A stretch of 13,424 nt of DNA from an uncultured Brachyspira sp. (GTDB lineage Bacteria > Spirochaetota > Brachyspiria > Brachyspirales > Brachyspiraceae), in NCBI RefSeq assembly GCF_910588665.1, contig NZ_CAJUPR010000020.1, positions 1-13,424 of the forward strand, given 5' to 3'. Position 1 is the first letter of the stretch. Every line of letters starts with the position of its first letter. Shown here in pieces: positions 1 through 6,020 of this stretch. Position numbers and translations under genes: made by a program. The notes below the pieces were generated by a model. It saw nothing but the letters and a program-made list of their open reading frames with translations. It did not search any database and was not told the origin of the DNA.

Positions 1-159
1 TTAATTTTGATGAATAAAGATGAATAAATCAGAAAATTTTTTATAAATATTATTAAGATGATAATAAAAAATACTGTTTGGCAGGTATATAAACTGTAAT
101 TTTTTAATTCTAATGATTTAAAAAAATTATAAAAAAAAGAAAAAAGTGCTAAACTAAAT
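1..159. other. AT-rich intergenic sequence upstream of the flaB promoter
   Basis: This stretch has no open frame with a credible start and no RNA gene that I can recognise. It holds poly-A and poly-T runs and a short tandem direct repeat of the 10-mer GATGAATAAA at 9-28. Together with the leader at 187-431 it makes about 430 bases before the first gene. Whatever gene lies upstream is outside the window. Confidence 0.6.
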
Positions 160-186
160 TAAACTTTATTCCGAGAAGTCCGAAAA
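160..186 (+). promoter_or_regulatory. Candidate sigma-28 (FliA) promoter of flaB
   Basis: TAAACTTT (160-167) is followed by exactly 11 nt and then TCCGAAAA (179-186). The flagellar sigma-28 consensus is TAAAGTTT-N11-GCCGATAA, so the -35 box matches at 7 of 8 positions and the -10 box at 6 of 8, including the CCGA core. The same spacing is seen in the better match upstream of the FlgN-like gene. Transcription would start near 193, leaving a leader of about 240 nt. No start-site data are available; this rests on motif and context. Confidence 0.55.
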
Positions 187-192
187 TTATTA

Positions 193-431
193 TATAGCAA
201 AATGAGAGTTCAAGTATTCGGCGGTCTCGAACTCCCTATTTGCTTAGTTGATACCATATAATTTATAAGGATATTATATAGGCTTATCTATCCTTATATA
301 ATAGAATTTAATGGTATTTTGGCAACTTCATATAGTCTTTAAAGATTGTCGGAATACCTTAAATTCTCTTTAAATATTTTTTGCCAATTAGGCATGGATG
401 CCTTTTTGAATAAATATCATGGAGGATGACG
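193..431 (+). promoter_or_regulatory. Long structured 5' leader of flaB
   Basis: Three inverted repeats lie in tandem. The first pairs 196-211 with 229-244, with 13 of 16 positions complementary, closed by AGCAAA/TTTGCT and GAGTTC/GAACTC. The second pairs ATACCAT 251-257 with 311-317 and TATAAGGATA 264-273 with 289-298. The third pairs TTGGCAA 319-325 with TTGCCAA 381-387, with TTTAAAGA 338-345 nested on TCTTTAAA 367-374. A small GGCA-TGGA-TGCC hairpin with five U residues follows at 391-407. Such a leader is much longer than translation initiation needs, so it probably acts in stability, attenuation or protein binding. Its function is inference. Confidence 0.5.
391..426 (+). promoter_or_regulatory. 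Candidate CsrA binding sites in front of flaB
   Basis: GGCATGGATGCC (391-402) can fold into a 4-bp stem showing GGA (396-398) in its loop. Its core CA-N-GGA-TG matches the known CsrA selection consensus. A second GGA lies in the GGAGG Shine-Dalgarno sequence at 421-425, 25 nt downstream. CsrA is known to repress flagellin translation by covering the ribosome site, in Bacillus hag with a second upstream site and in Borrelia flaB. The paired sites seen here fit that arrangement. csrA and fliW are not in the window. Confidence 0.45.
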
Positions 432-1289
432 ATGATCATCAATAATAATATCAGCGCTATAAATGCGCAGCGTACTTTAAAGTTCAGAAATGTGGATCTT
501 TCCAAAGATATGGCTGCTCTTTCATCAGGATTAAGAATCAACAGAGCAGGAGACGATGCTTCAGGACTTGCCGTATCTGAAAAAATGCGTACTCAGATAC
601 GCGGTTTGCGTCAGGCTGAAAGAAATACTCAGGACGGTATATCTTTTATTCAGACTACCGAAGGATATCTTCAGGAGAGTCAAGATATTCTGCAGAGAAT
701 CCGCGAATTATCAGTACAATCTGCCAACGGTATTTATACAGATGCCGACAGAATGCTTATTCAGGTTGAAGTTTCTCAGTTGGTTGATGAGGTTAATCGT
801 ATTGCAAGCCAAGCTCAGTTCAATACTCTTAATATGCTTACAGGAAGATTTGCAAATCCTAATGAAGGCGGAGCTCCCGTTGCTTCTATGTGGTTTCATA
901 TGGGTGCAAACATGGACGAAAGAAGAAGAGTTTATATAGGAACTATGACTGCAGCCGCTTTAGGTTTGCAGACTGCTGACGGCGTAGGCTTATCTATCTC
1001 TTCAATAGATAAAGCCAATACTGCTATAGGATTAGTTGATGAAGCTTTAATTAAAGTTTCTAAACAGAGATCCAACTTAGGCGCTTATCAAAACAGATTG
1101 GAGCTTACAGCTCAAGGCTTGATGATTGCTTATGAGAATACAGCAGCTTCCGAAAGCAGAATAAGAGATACCGATATGGCTGAAGCTTCTGTTAAATTTG
1201 CTAAAGATCAAATCTTAAGTCAGGCTAATTTAGCTATGCTTGCACAGGCTAACACTATGGGACAAGGCGCTTTGCGTTTGATTCAGTAA
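432..1289 (+). CDS. flaB: Core flagellar filament protein FlaB (flagellin)
   Basis: This is the flagellin of the periplasmic flagellum, exported by the flagellar type III apparatus and assembled as the filament core under the spirochaete sheath proteins. The N-terminal D0/D1 half starts MIINNNISAINAQRT and carries the usual SSGLRINRAGDDASGLAVSE stretch. A short middle around residues 140-185 has no large variable D2/D3 domain. The C-terminal helix has the DTDMAE motif and ends ALRLIQ. At 285 residues it has the normal FlaB length. An in-frame ATG at 426 directly abuts GGAGG (421-425), so the ATG at 432, six bases after it, is the better start and gives the family's usual N-terminus. Arginine codons CGT and CGC are more frequent than in the neighbours, as expected for a highly expressed gene. 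It is monocistronic between its promoter and terminator. Which FlaB paralogue it is cannot be decided here. Confidence 0.96.
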   Translation: MIINNNISAINAQRTLKFRNVDLSKDMAALSSGLRINRAGDDASGLAVSEKMRTQIRGLRQAERNTQDGISFIQTTEGYLQESQDILQRIRELSVQSANGIYTDADRMLIQVEVSQLVDEVNRIASQAQFNTLNMLTGRFANPNEGGAPVASMWFHMGANMDERRRVYIGTMTAAALGLQTADGVGLSISSIDKANTAIGLVDEALIKVSKQRSNLGAYQNRLELTAQGLMIAYENTAASESRIRDTDMAEASVKFAKDQILSQANLAMLAQANTMGQGALRLIQ

Positions 1290-1302
1290 TTTAAGTTCTG
1301 AT

Positions 1303-1348
1303 AAAAAATAGCAGGTTTTGTTAATTTTAATGAAGCCTGCTATTTTTT
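1303..1348 (+). terminator. Intrinsic terminator of flaB
   Basis: AAAAAATAGCAGG (1303-1315) is perfectly complementary to CCTGCTATTTTTT (1336-1348). Four further pairs, including wobbles, extend the stem inward, and the 3' arm ends in six T residues. It lies 14 bases after the flaB stop. The stem is A-rich on its 5' side, so it could also work on the opposite strand. Confidence 0.9.
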
Positions 1349-1446
1349 ATGTATTATTTTTTAAACTCTGAAGTCTTTATATAAAAAGTTACCGTTTTTA
1401 TTTTATTAATATTATATATTTTACTTTAATTATGTTTTTAATAATA

Positions 1447-1474
1447 TTGAAAAAAATATCAGTTATACTATACT
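1447..1474 (+). promoter_or_regulatory. Candidate housekeeping promoter of the LUD gene
   Basis: TTGAAA (1447-1452), a 16-nt spacer and TATACT (1469-1474) precede the gene by 43 bases. Each box is one mismatch from the sigma-70 consensus. The surrounding 1349-1446 is AT-rich and shows nothing else. Confidence 0.45.
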
Positions 1475-1517
1475 AATATTTCATACTTTTAATAATATAT
1501 TAATTAAGGATTTTTTT

Positions 1518-2150
1518 ATGACAGTTCAGGAAGAATATTTTCAAAATTTAACAAAAATGTTAAAAGAAAAATTTGTTAGAAAAGGATTTGCATTCGACAG
1601 CTTTTCAAATAAAGAAGATGCAAGAAAATTTGTATTATCTCTTATAAAAGAAGATGATACTGTAACTTTCGGAGGAAGCACATCTGTTAATCAAATCGGA
1701 ATACTTGAGGATTTAAAGAATTATAAAAATTTTATAGACAGAAACAATAAGGAATTAAAAGCTGAAGCCGAAATAAAAGCTTTTACAAGCGATGTTTATT
1801 TATGTTCTGCCAATGCCGTAACAAAAAACGGAGATATCATATCTACAGACGGAGGCGGAAACAGAGTTGCAGCAGTTATTTACGGACCTAAAAAAGTATT
1901 TATAATAGCGGGAAGAAATAAAGTATGCAATACCGAAAAAGATGCCTTAAAAAGAGTAAGAAATATTGCGGCAGGCGAAAACTCCATAAGGTTTAAATTA
2001 GATAATCCATGCTGCGTTAATAATATGATATGCGATGAAGATAACTGCGATATTGAAAAAAGATTATGCGCCTATACCGCTATAATCAATAAATGTCATA
2101 TAAAAGACAGAATACATATAATATTTATAAATGAAGAATTGGGATTTTAA
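1518..2150 (+). CDS. Stand-alone LUD-domain protein (LutC/YkgG-like, DUF162)
   Basis: A single LUD domain fills this 210-residue cytoplasmic protein. Recognisable parts are FGGSTSVNQIG near 51-61, which corresponds to the GGS phosphate-binding-like turn, and DGGGNRVAAVIYGPKKVFII at 111-130 followed by AGRNKV. The tail has clustered cysteines (C165, C166, C172, C177, C184, C193) and ends NEELGF, the layout of the stand-alone LUD branch. LUD proteins of the Lut operons take part in lactate oxidation, but no LutA or LutB partner is nearby, so that role is not shown. The cysteine tail suggests metal or iron-sulfur binding, which is inference. AAGGA at 1506-1510 lies seven bases before the ATG. 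The gene is convergent with the minus-strand gene that ends 26 bases away. Confidence 0.85.
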   Translation: MTVQEEYFQNLTKMLKEKFVRKGFAFDSFSNKEDARKFVLSLIKEDDTVTFGGSTSVNQIGILEDLKNYKNFIDRNNKELKAEAEIKAFTSDVYLCSANAVTKNGDIISTDGGGNRVAAVIYGPKKVFIIAGRNKVCNTEKDALKRVRNIAAGENSIRFKLDNPCCVNNMICDEDNCDIEKRLCAYTAIINKCHIKDRIHIIFINEELGF

Positions 2151-2152
2151 TA

Positions 2153-2186
2153 TTTAAGATAAGCAGATTTTATTTATTATCTTAAA
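2153..2186. terminator. Inverted repeat between convergent genes, possible bidirectional terminator
   Basis: TTTAAGATAA (2153-2162) pairs perfectly with TTATCTTAAA (2177-2186) around a 14-nt loop. It starts just after the LUD stop and overlaps the last codons of the convergent gene. The stem is AT-rich and the T-run after it is broken, so termination would be weak. Position is the main argument. Confidence 0.4.
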
Positions 2187-2713
2187 ATTTCATTTTTGTA
2201 TTTATCAAATAAAGTTCCTGTAAAATCTGTTTTCTGAACGGCTTCTTTTAGTCCAGCAGCATCAATAGTATACTTTTCTCCGTAATTATTCGGTCTTAGG
2301 GATAAAGTTCTGCAGTTTATTAATTTCTTAAAAAAATCAATAATTTCTTTCTCCTGAACGATCCCGAATGCGGGTGATACTGTGTATAATATATCAAAGT
2401 TATCTGCCGAAGATCTCATAAAAGGTTCTGCGGATTTATATGCCGAATTATCAAAACTATACTGAACCACAGGCATATTTTCATCTATACGGTCTTTATA
2501 CCAATTTATGCTTATGCTCAGCTGATTATTTCTAGAGGCTATATATATTTCCATATCATCATTTTTTATAGTCATTGTAATGGTTTTTGTGCGGGTATTG
2601 TCATAAGTAATTTTTCTTATTTTCCAATTATTATAATATTTTGTAACAGCCGCAGGAAATACTTCGGCTGAAATTATTAATAAGCATATAAGCGCATATA
2701 TAATTTTTTTCAT
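2177..2713 (-). CDS. Small secreted protein of unknown function
   Basis: I do not recognise the family. From the preferred start the product has 178 residues and begins with a clear signal peptide: MKK, then the hydrophobic run IIYALICLLIIS, then EVFPA before AVTKYYNN. There is no lipobox cysteine after the hydrophobic core, so a soluble periplasmic or exported protein is more likely than a lipoprotein. The mature part is polar and rich in beta-type stretches and aromatic residues, with no visible catalytic motif. The Shine-Dalgarno sequence AAGGAG (2726-2721) sits one base before an ATG at 2719 and seven bases before the ATG at 2713, so 2713 is the likelier start. It follows the Maf-like gene by 67 bases on the same strand and may be the last gene of that operon. 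Confidence 0.7.
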   Translation of the reverse strand: MKKIIYALICLLIISAEVFPAAVTKYYNNWKIRKITYDNTRTKTITMTIKNDDMEIYIASRNNQLSISINWYKDRIDENMPVVQYSFDNSAYKSAEPFMRSSADNFDILYTVSPAFGIVQEKEIIDFFKKLINCRTLSLRPNNYGEKYTIDAAGLKEAVQKTDFTGTLFDKYKNEILR

Positions 2714-2780
2714 CTGCATTCTCCTTTTATTTTAATGATATAATTTATTTTTAATACAGTTTTCTGAAATATAATAAAGT

Positions 2781-4466
2781 TTAATTAAGCAGAGGCTTTA
2801 TATCATTATACCATTTATTTATATAATTTTTAAACTCTTCATAGGTTATTGAAGAGCTTAAAAGCTTTTTAGCATGCCATGGAGATATAATATCGGTAAG
2901 GTCTGATGAAGCATCATTATTATTAATATTTTTTATATATTCATTTAATTTTTTTATAAGGCTGTTTTTATTTATATCCTCTTCTAAATATCTTTTAATT
3001 TCTATTTTGAATCGCTTATTGCCATGCATCAATTTATCATCATATATTGATGTGTTTTTTAATGCTGCTGATTCTTTTGTTAAAGTAAAAATATCTGTAT
3101 TATGCGGTATTTTGCATATTAAGTTTTCAAAGTGATTTTTATAGCTTAAAAGAGAGTCTGATGTATTTCTGTAAATATTGTCATAGCATTTAACTTTTTG
3201 ATTATCATTAAGCCTTTTATATTTTAAAGATTCGAAAGTTTTTAATTTATTCATTTTAAGCATGTCATAAGCCGTTGCGTTAGAAAACTTTGAATGCGTT
3301 TTATCATCAATATGACAGAAATCGCATCCTGCAAGAAGTATATATTTAGGATTAAGCATGCAGGCTATTCTTAAGGCAGGCATTATGACGCTTCCTTCCA
3401 TACAGAAATATATATTGCCGCTGCTTTCTTCTATAGGATATAATATTTTTTCAAAGCTTTCATTATGAGAAAAATAAAATATTCTGTTATTTTCAATATT
3501 CGTTAAAGGAAACGGATATGCGCTGTGCGTTGTAAATATATTAATATCTTTATTTTCTTTTTTTATAAGATCTGCCGTATGTATGGATGAATAAAATCCT
3601 CCATCAGTAGAAACAACGGCATTAGGCTTAATATTATTCTGTATTAAGGTATTAAAAGCATGGGATAGAACAATAATAAAATGGGTTTCTGATAATTCAG
3701 CGATTTTTTCTATATAGCTATCAATTGAAGCTCCTGCAGATACCAGTAAAATAGGAATGCTCTTATTTAATATATTATGAAAAGTTTTTATTGAGTATCC
3801 TTTATTAAAATGCATATTATATAATATATTTCTGGACCATATAGGCGCAAAATAATAATTTGAAGTCAGAGACATTAATTTTTCTTTTATGCACTCTAGA
3901 ATACATATATTAATGCTGCTGTAGTATTCGCCTGCTTCCTTATCTGTATTTGAAGCTCTTACATGTCTTATACATGCTATTTTTTCTGCATCGCTGTCAT
4001 TTATATAAAAGTTAAAAAACCTGCTTACCGCTTCAGTATCTTCGCTTAATATAATAATAATATTTTCAGAATTATTTTCTTCTATTTCTATATTTTCTAA
4101 AATAAGCTTTGCTATTTCAATGTCTTTTTCTATTATTAAGGCTTTATTTTTATTATTTAGAGATAAAAAATACTGTATATGGTAGAATGATGCTATAGAT
4201 AAAAATATTCCGATATGCTCTTTATTATCTGCTGCAAACTGCTGTATAAGTCTTTTAGCCTCTTCAATAGGATTATATAATGAAGTTAAAGGCTTATTAT
4301 TATGCATAACTGAAAATAAATTATTTTTAGTTTTTTTTAACTGATATCTGCTTTGACTGCATTTATACTCTGTCAGCTTTTTTACAGCATTTAAATTGTA
4401 TTTATTTTTTTTCAGAAGTTCAATATTTTTATCTAATATGCTTTTGCTTAATATATTATTTATCAT
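2781..4466 (-). CDS. Maf/DUF115 family protein, candidate flagellin glycosylation enzyme
   Basis: This 561-residue cytoplasmic protein carries a DUF115 (MptE-like/Maf) domain at about residues 211-395. The clearest parts are IPILLVSAGASIDSYI near 237-252, the family's nucleotide-binding-like GAG loop (here SAGAS), then NAVVSTDGGFYSSIH near 282-296, and GSVIMPALRIA followed by YILLAGCDFCHID near 358-387. Motility-associated Maf proteins transfer sugars such as pseudaminic or legionaminic acid to flagellin in other bacteria. Spirochaete FlaB proteins are known to be glycosylated in Treponema. flaB lies about 3 kb away, which fits but does not prove this substrate. The N-terminal 200 residues show no motif I can name. 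An ATG at 4472 is one base after the GAG of the ribosome site; the ATG at 4466 is seven bases after it and preferred. It starts 47 bases after the M15 peptidase gene, so co-transcription is likely. Confidence 0.82.
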   Translation of the reverse strand: MINNILSKSILDKNIELLKKNKYNLNAVKKLTEYKCSQSRYQLKKTKNNLFSVMHNNKPLTSLYNPIEEAKRLIQQFAADNKEHIGIFLSIASFYHIQYFLSLNNKNKALIIEKDIEIAKLILENIEIEENNSENIIIILSEDTEAVSRFFNFYINDSDAEKIACIRHVRASNTDKEAGEYYSSINICILECIKEKLMSLTSNYYFAPIWSRNILYNMHFNKGYSIKTFHNILNKSIPILLVSAGASIDSYIEKIAELSETHFIIVLSHAFNTLIQNNIKPNAVVSTDGGFYSSIHTADLIKKENKDINIFTTHSAYPFPLTNIENNRIFYFSHNESFEKILYPIEESSGNIYFCMEGSVIMPALRIACMLNPKYILLAGCDFCHIDDKTHSKFSNATAYDMLKMNKLKTFESLKYKRLNDNQKVKCYDNIYRNTSDSLLSYKNHFENLICKIPHNTDIFTLTKESAALKNTSIYDDKLMHGNKRFKIEIKRYLEEDINKNSLIKKLNEYIKNINNNDASSDLTDIISPWHAKKLLSSSITYEEFKNYINKWYNDIKPLLN

Positions 4467-4513
4467 ATTCATTCTCTTTTATTTATTTTTATATATAAGG
4501 CAGAATATGCATA

Positions 4514-5605
4514 TTAAAATATTCCGTATTTTTCTATTAATTCATAAGCAGCATCTTCATCATCTTTTATTTTATTATATATTATAAGTTCGGGTCTATA
4601 TTCAAAATGTATAGTGTCGTAATTGCGCCATTTTCCGCCCCATATAAATCCATGATTTTCAAATACATTTACAACTTCTTCAGGAGGATGCCATCTTTTA
4701 TCATAAGGCACGGCATACCAAGCTTTATTATTTACCCTAGTCCAAGCCCAATATATCTGCTTTCCGTAATTTTTTTTAGGCAGAGTGTCGAAAGCAACTC
4801 CGTAGCTGTGATAACTTCTGCTTGCGCTTTTTGAAATTATCTTCCATACATAGCCGCTTACAATTTTAAGAGAATTCAGAAACTCTTTTACATCTTTATT
4901 CGTCTGAGATATAAGTTTTATTTCTGCGCTTACATTGGATAACGGTTCATATACATAATTATGCACTCTTACTTTGTATCCCAATATGCTTTTTGTACTT
5001 ATATTCTTAATCATGCTTTTTTCGCTTGCACCGTCATACAGAGTATCTAGGAATTTATTATTAATATATTTTGTATTATTGACCCTTTTTTTATAGTATT
5101 CCTGAAGCTCTTTAGTTTTTTCGGGTGTTTCCTCCTCCACTTTGGGCATTCCTTTTACAGTATACTGATAAAATCCGAATGGTATATAATTGTCCTGATT
5201 AGTCATATCTTCATCTGTAAGTAATTTTCCGTCAGCCCAATTAAACCATGTTTCATCAAGATAAAATCCCAATTCTCTGTTTCTTATGGAAGGAGGCGAT
5301 ATTCTGTTGGAGTATGCCAAATGCAGAGATATAATTTCCAATGTTCCAGGTCTTATAATAATATCTCTTCTTATTGTTTTTTTATTTTCTTTCTTAAGTT
5401 CAAGCTTATTAATATTCATATCTGCAGTTAAATTCGATGTGTTGTTTATATATATTATTCCCACTGCGGATATTGATGAAACTATTATTGTTATAAGAAC
5501 TATTGTAAAAATTTTATATTTGGAGCCTGCTTTTATAATAAAGCTCATAAGCGCTAGTACAGCTAATATTGTTAATATTACTAAAGTATATTGCAAAACA
5601 GTCAT
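4514..5605 (-). CDS. Membrane-anchored M15 family peptidase (VanY-like carboxypeptidase/endopeptidase)
   Basis: The 363-residue product has two hydrophobic segments at about 5-25 and 32-53, then a long extracytoplasmic part. The C-terminal third is an M15 zinc peptidase domain: SYHSYGVAFD (264-273) supplies H266 and D273, and D330-T-I-H333-F-E supplies the last zinc histidine with the preceding acidic residue. M15 enzymes cut D-Ala-D-Ala or L-Ala-D-Glu bonds in peptidoglycan peptides, so this one probably trims the cell wall from the periplasmic side of the inner membrane. The region 60-230 is not assigned. A VanY-type resistance role is not suggested, since no VanH, VanA or VanX gene is nearby. 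The ribosome site is weak (CAGAGA upstream). It is the first gene of the minus-strand group ahead of the Maf-like gene. Confidence 0.85.
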   Translation of the reverse strand: MTVLQYTLVILTILAVLALMSFIIKAGSKYKIFTIVLITIIVSSISAVGIIYINNTSNLTADMNINKLELKKENKKTIRRDIIIRPGTLEIISLHLAYSNRISPPSIRNRELGFYLDETWFNWADGKLLTDEDMTNQDNYIPFGFYQYTVKGMPKVEEETPEKTKELQEYYKKRVNNTKYINNKFLDTLYDGASEKSMIKNISTKSILGYKVRVHNYVYEPLSNVSAEIKLISQTNKDVKEFLNSLKIVSGYVWKIISKSASRSYHSYGVAFDTLPKKNYGKQIYWAWTRVNNKAWYAVPYDKRWHPPEEVVNVFENHGFIWGGKWRNYDTIHFEYRPELIIYNKIKDDEDAAYELIEKYGIF

Positions 5606-5682
5606 ATTTTTAATTATCTCTGATTTTTATATAATATATGCATAAACCTTTTTATAACAAAGTTTACATAATATAATAACAT

Positions 5683-5709
5683 ATATCGGCATTATATTCA
5701 AATTTATTA
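5683..5709 (-). promoter_or_regulatory. Possible sigma-28 promoter of the M15-Maf operon
   Basis: On the minus strand TAATAAAT (5709-5702) is followed by 11 nt and GCCGATAT (5690-5683). The -10 box differs from GCCGATAA at one position, while the -35 box is poor. A sigma-70 candidate, TTGAAT-N17-TATTAT, overlaps it. The start would lie about 70 bases before the M15 gene. The rest of 5606-5768 is AT-rich with no other signal. Confidence 0.3.
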
Positions 5710-5768
5710 CATTTAAAAAAATTATATTTAAGTAGGAAGTTTTATTAAAAAAGAAGGAGTTAAAAAAA

Positions 5769-5841
5769 TGGGCGATGACGGGATCGAACCGCCGACCTAG
5801 TGCTTGTAAGGCACCCGCTCTCCCAGCTGAGCTAATCGCCC
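5769..5841 (-). tRNA. tRNA-Val (anticodon UAC)
   Basis: The minus strand folds into a full cloverleaf of 73 nt. The acceptor stem is GGGCGAT with ATCGCCC and discriminator A. The D arm contains AGCTCAGCTGGGAGAGC, the anticodon stem GGTGC/GCACT holds the loop CTTACAA with anticodon UAC at 5808-5806, and the T arm has TTCGATC. CCA is not encoded. Seven T residues follow directly on the minus strand (5768-5762) and may help end transcription. Confidence 0.97.
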
Positions 5842-5862
5842 TATTAATAAAAACGATGACTT

Positions 5863-5891
5863 ATATTATCATACAATAATAAAAATGTCAA
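5863..5891 (-). promoter_or_regulatory. Sigma-70 promoter of tRNA-Val
   Basis: On the minus strand a perfect TTGACA (5891-5886), a 17-nt spacer and TAATAT (5868-5863) lie 21 bases before the tRNA. This is the spacing expected for a stable-RNA promoter with a short 5' leader. Confidence 0.75.
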
Positions 5892-5951
5892 GCGGTTAAT
5901 TTGCCGAACCAGTTAAATTTTATGTTTATATTATAAAACTTTATTAAACTA

Positions 5952-5979
5952 TTGCTAAAATAATAAAAAATGTTATTAT
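5952..5979 (+). promoter_or_regulatory. Candidate promoter of the 430-residue protein gene
   Basis: TTGCTA (5952-5957), 16 nt and TATTAT (5974-5979) lie 41 bases before the start codon. The boxes are imperfect and the region is AT-rich, so chance matches are likely. Confidence 0.3.
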
Positions 5980-6020
5980 TTTACATATAAATATTACAAA
6001 TTAAGCAGAATTTTATTAAA

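Noticed and set aside
9..28. Tandem repeat of GATGAATAAA
   Set aside because: Only two copies in AT-rich DNA; no sign of a CRISPR, iteron or other repeat array.
171..244. tRNA-like fragment on the minus strand of the flaB leader (GAGTTCGAGACC resembles a T arm)
   Set aside because: No acceptor stem, D arm or anticodon arm can be built around it; it is explained by the leader hairpin.
340..356. Second sigma-28 -10-like box (GTCGGAAT) near flaB
   Set aside because: No TAAA-type -35 element lies at the required spacing upstream.
556..939. 127-codon open frame in another frame of flaB
   Set aside because: flaB is certain in this region; the frame gives a non-family, composition-driven translation.
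4514..5605. Vancomycin-resistance VanY gene
   Set aside because: The M15 domain fits, but no vanHAX or vanRS genes are near and M15 peptidases are common wall enzymes.
5286..5645. 119-codon hydrophobic open frame on the plus strand opposite the M15 gene
   Set aside because: Its hydrophobic run is the complement of the M15 membrane segments and coding in that frame has no support.
5896..5912. GCCGAACC as a sigma-28 -10 box before the 430-residue gene
   Set aside because: The nearest TAAA is about four bases too far upstream and the last three -10 positions fit poorly.
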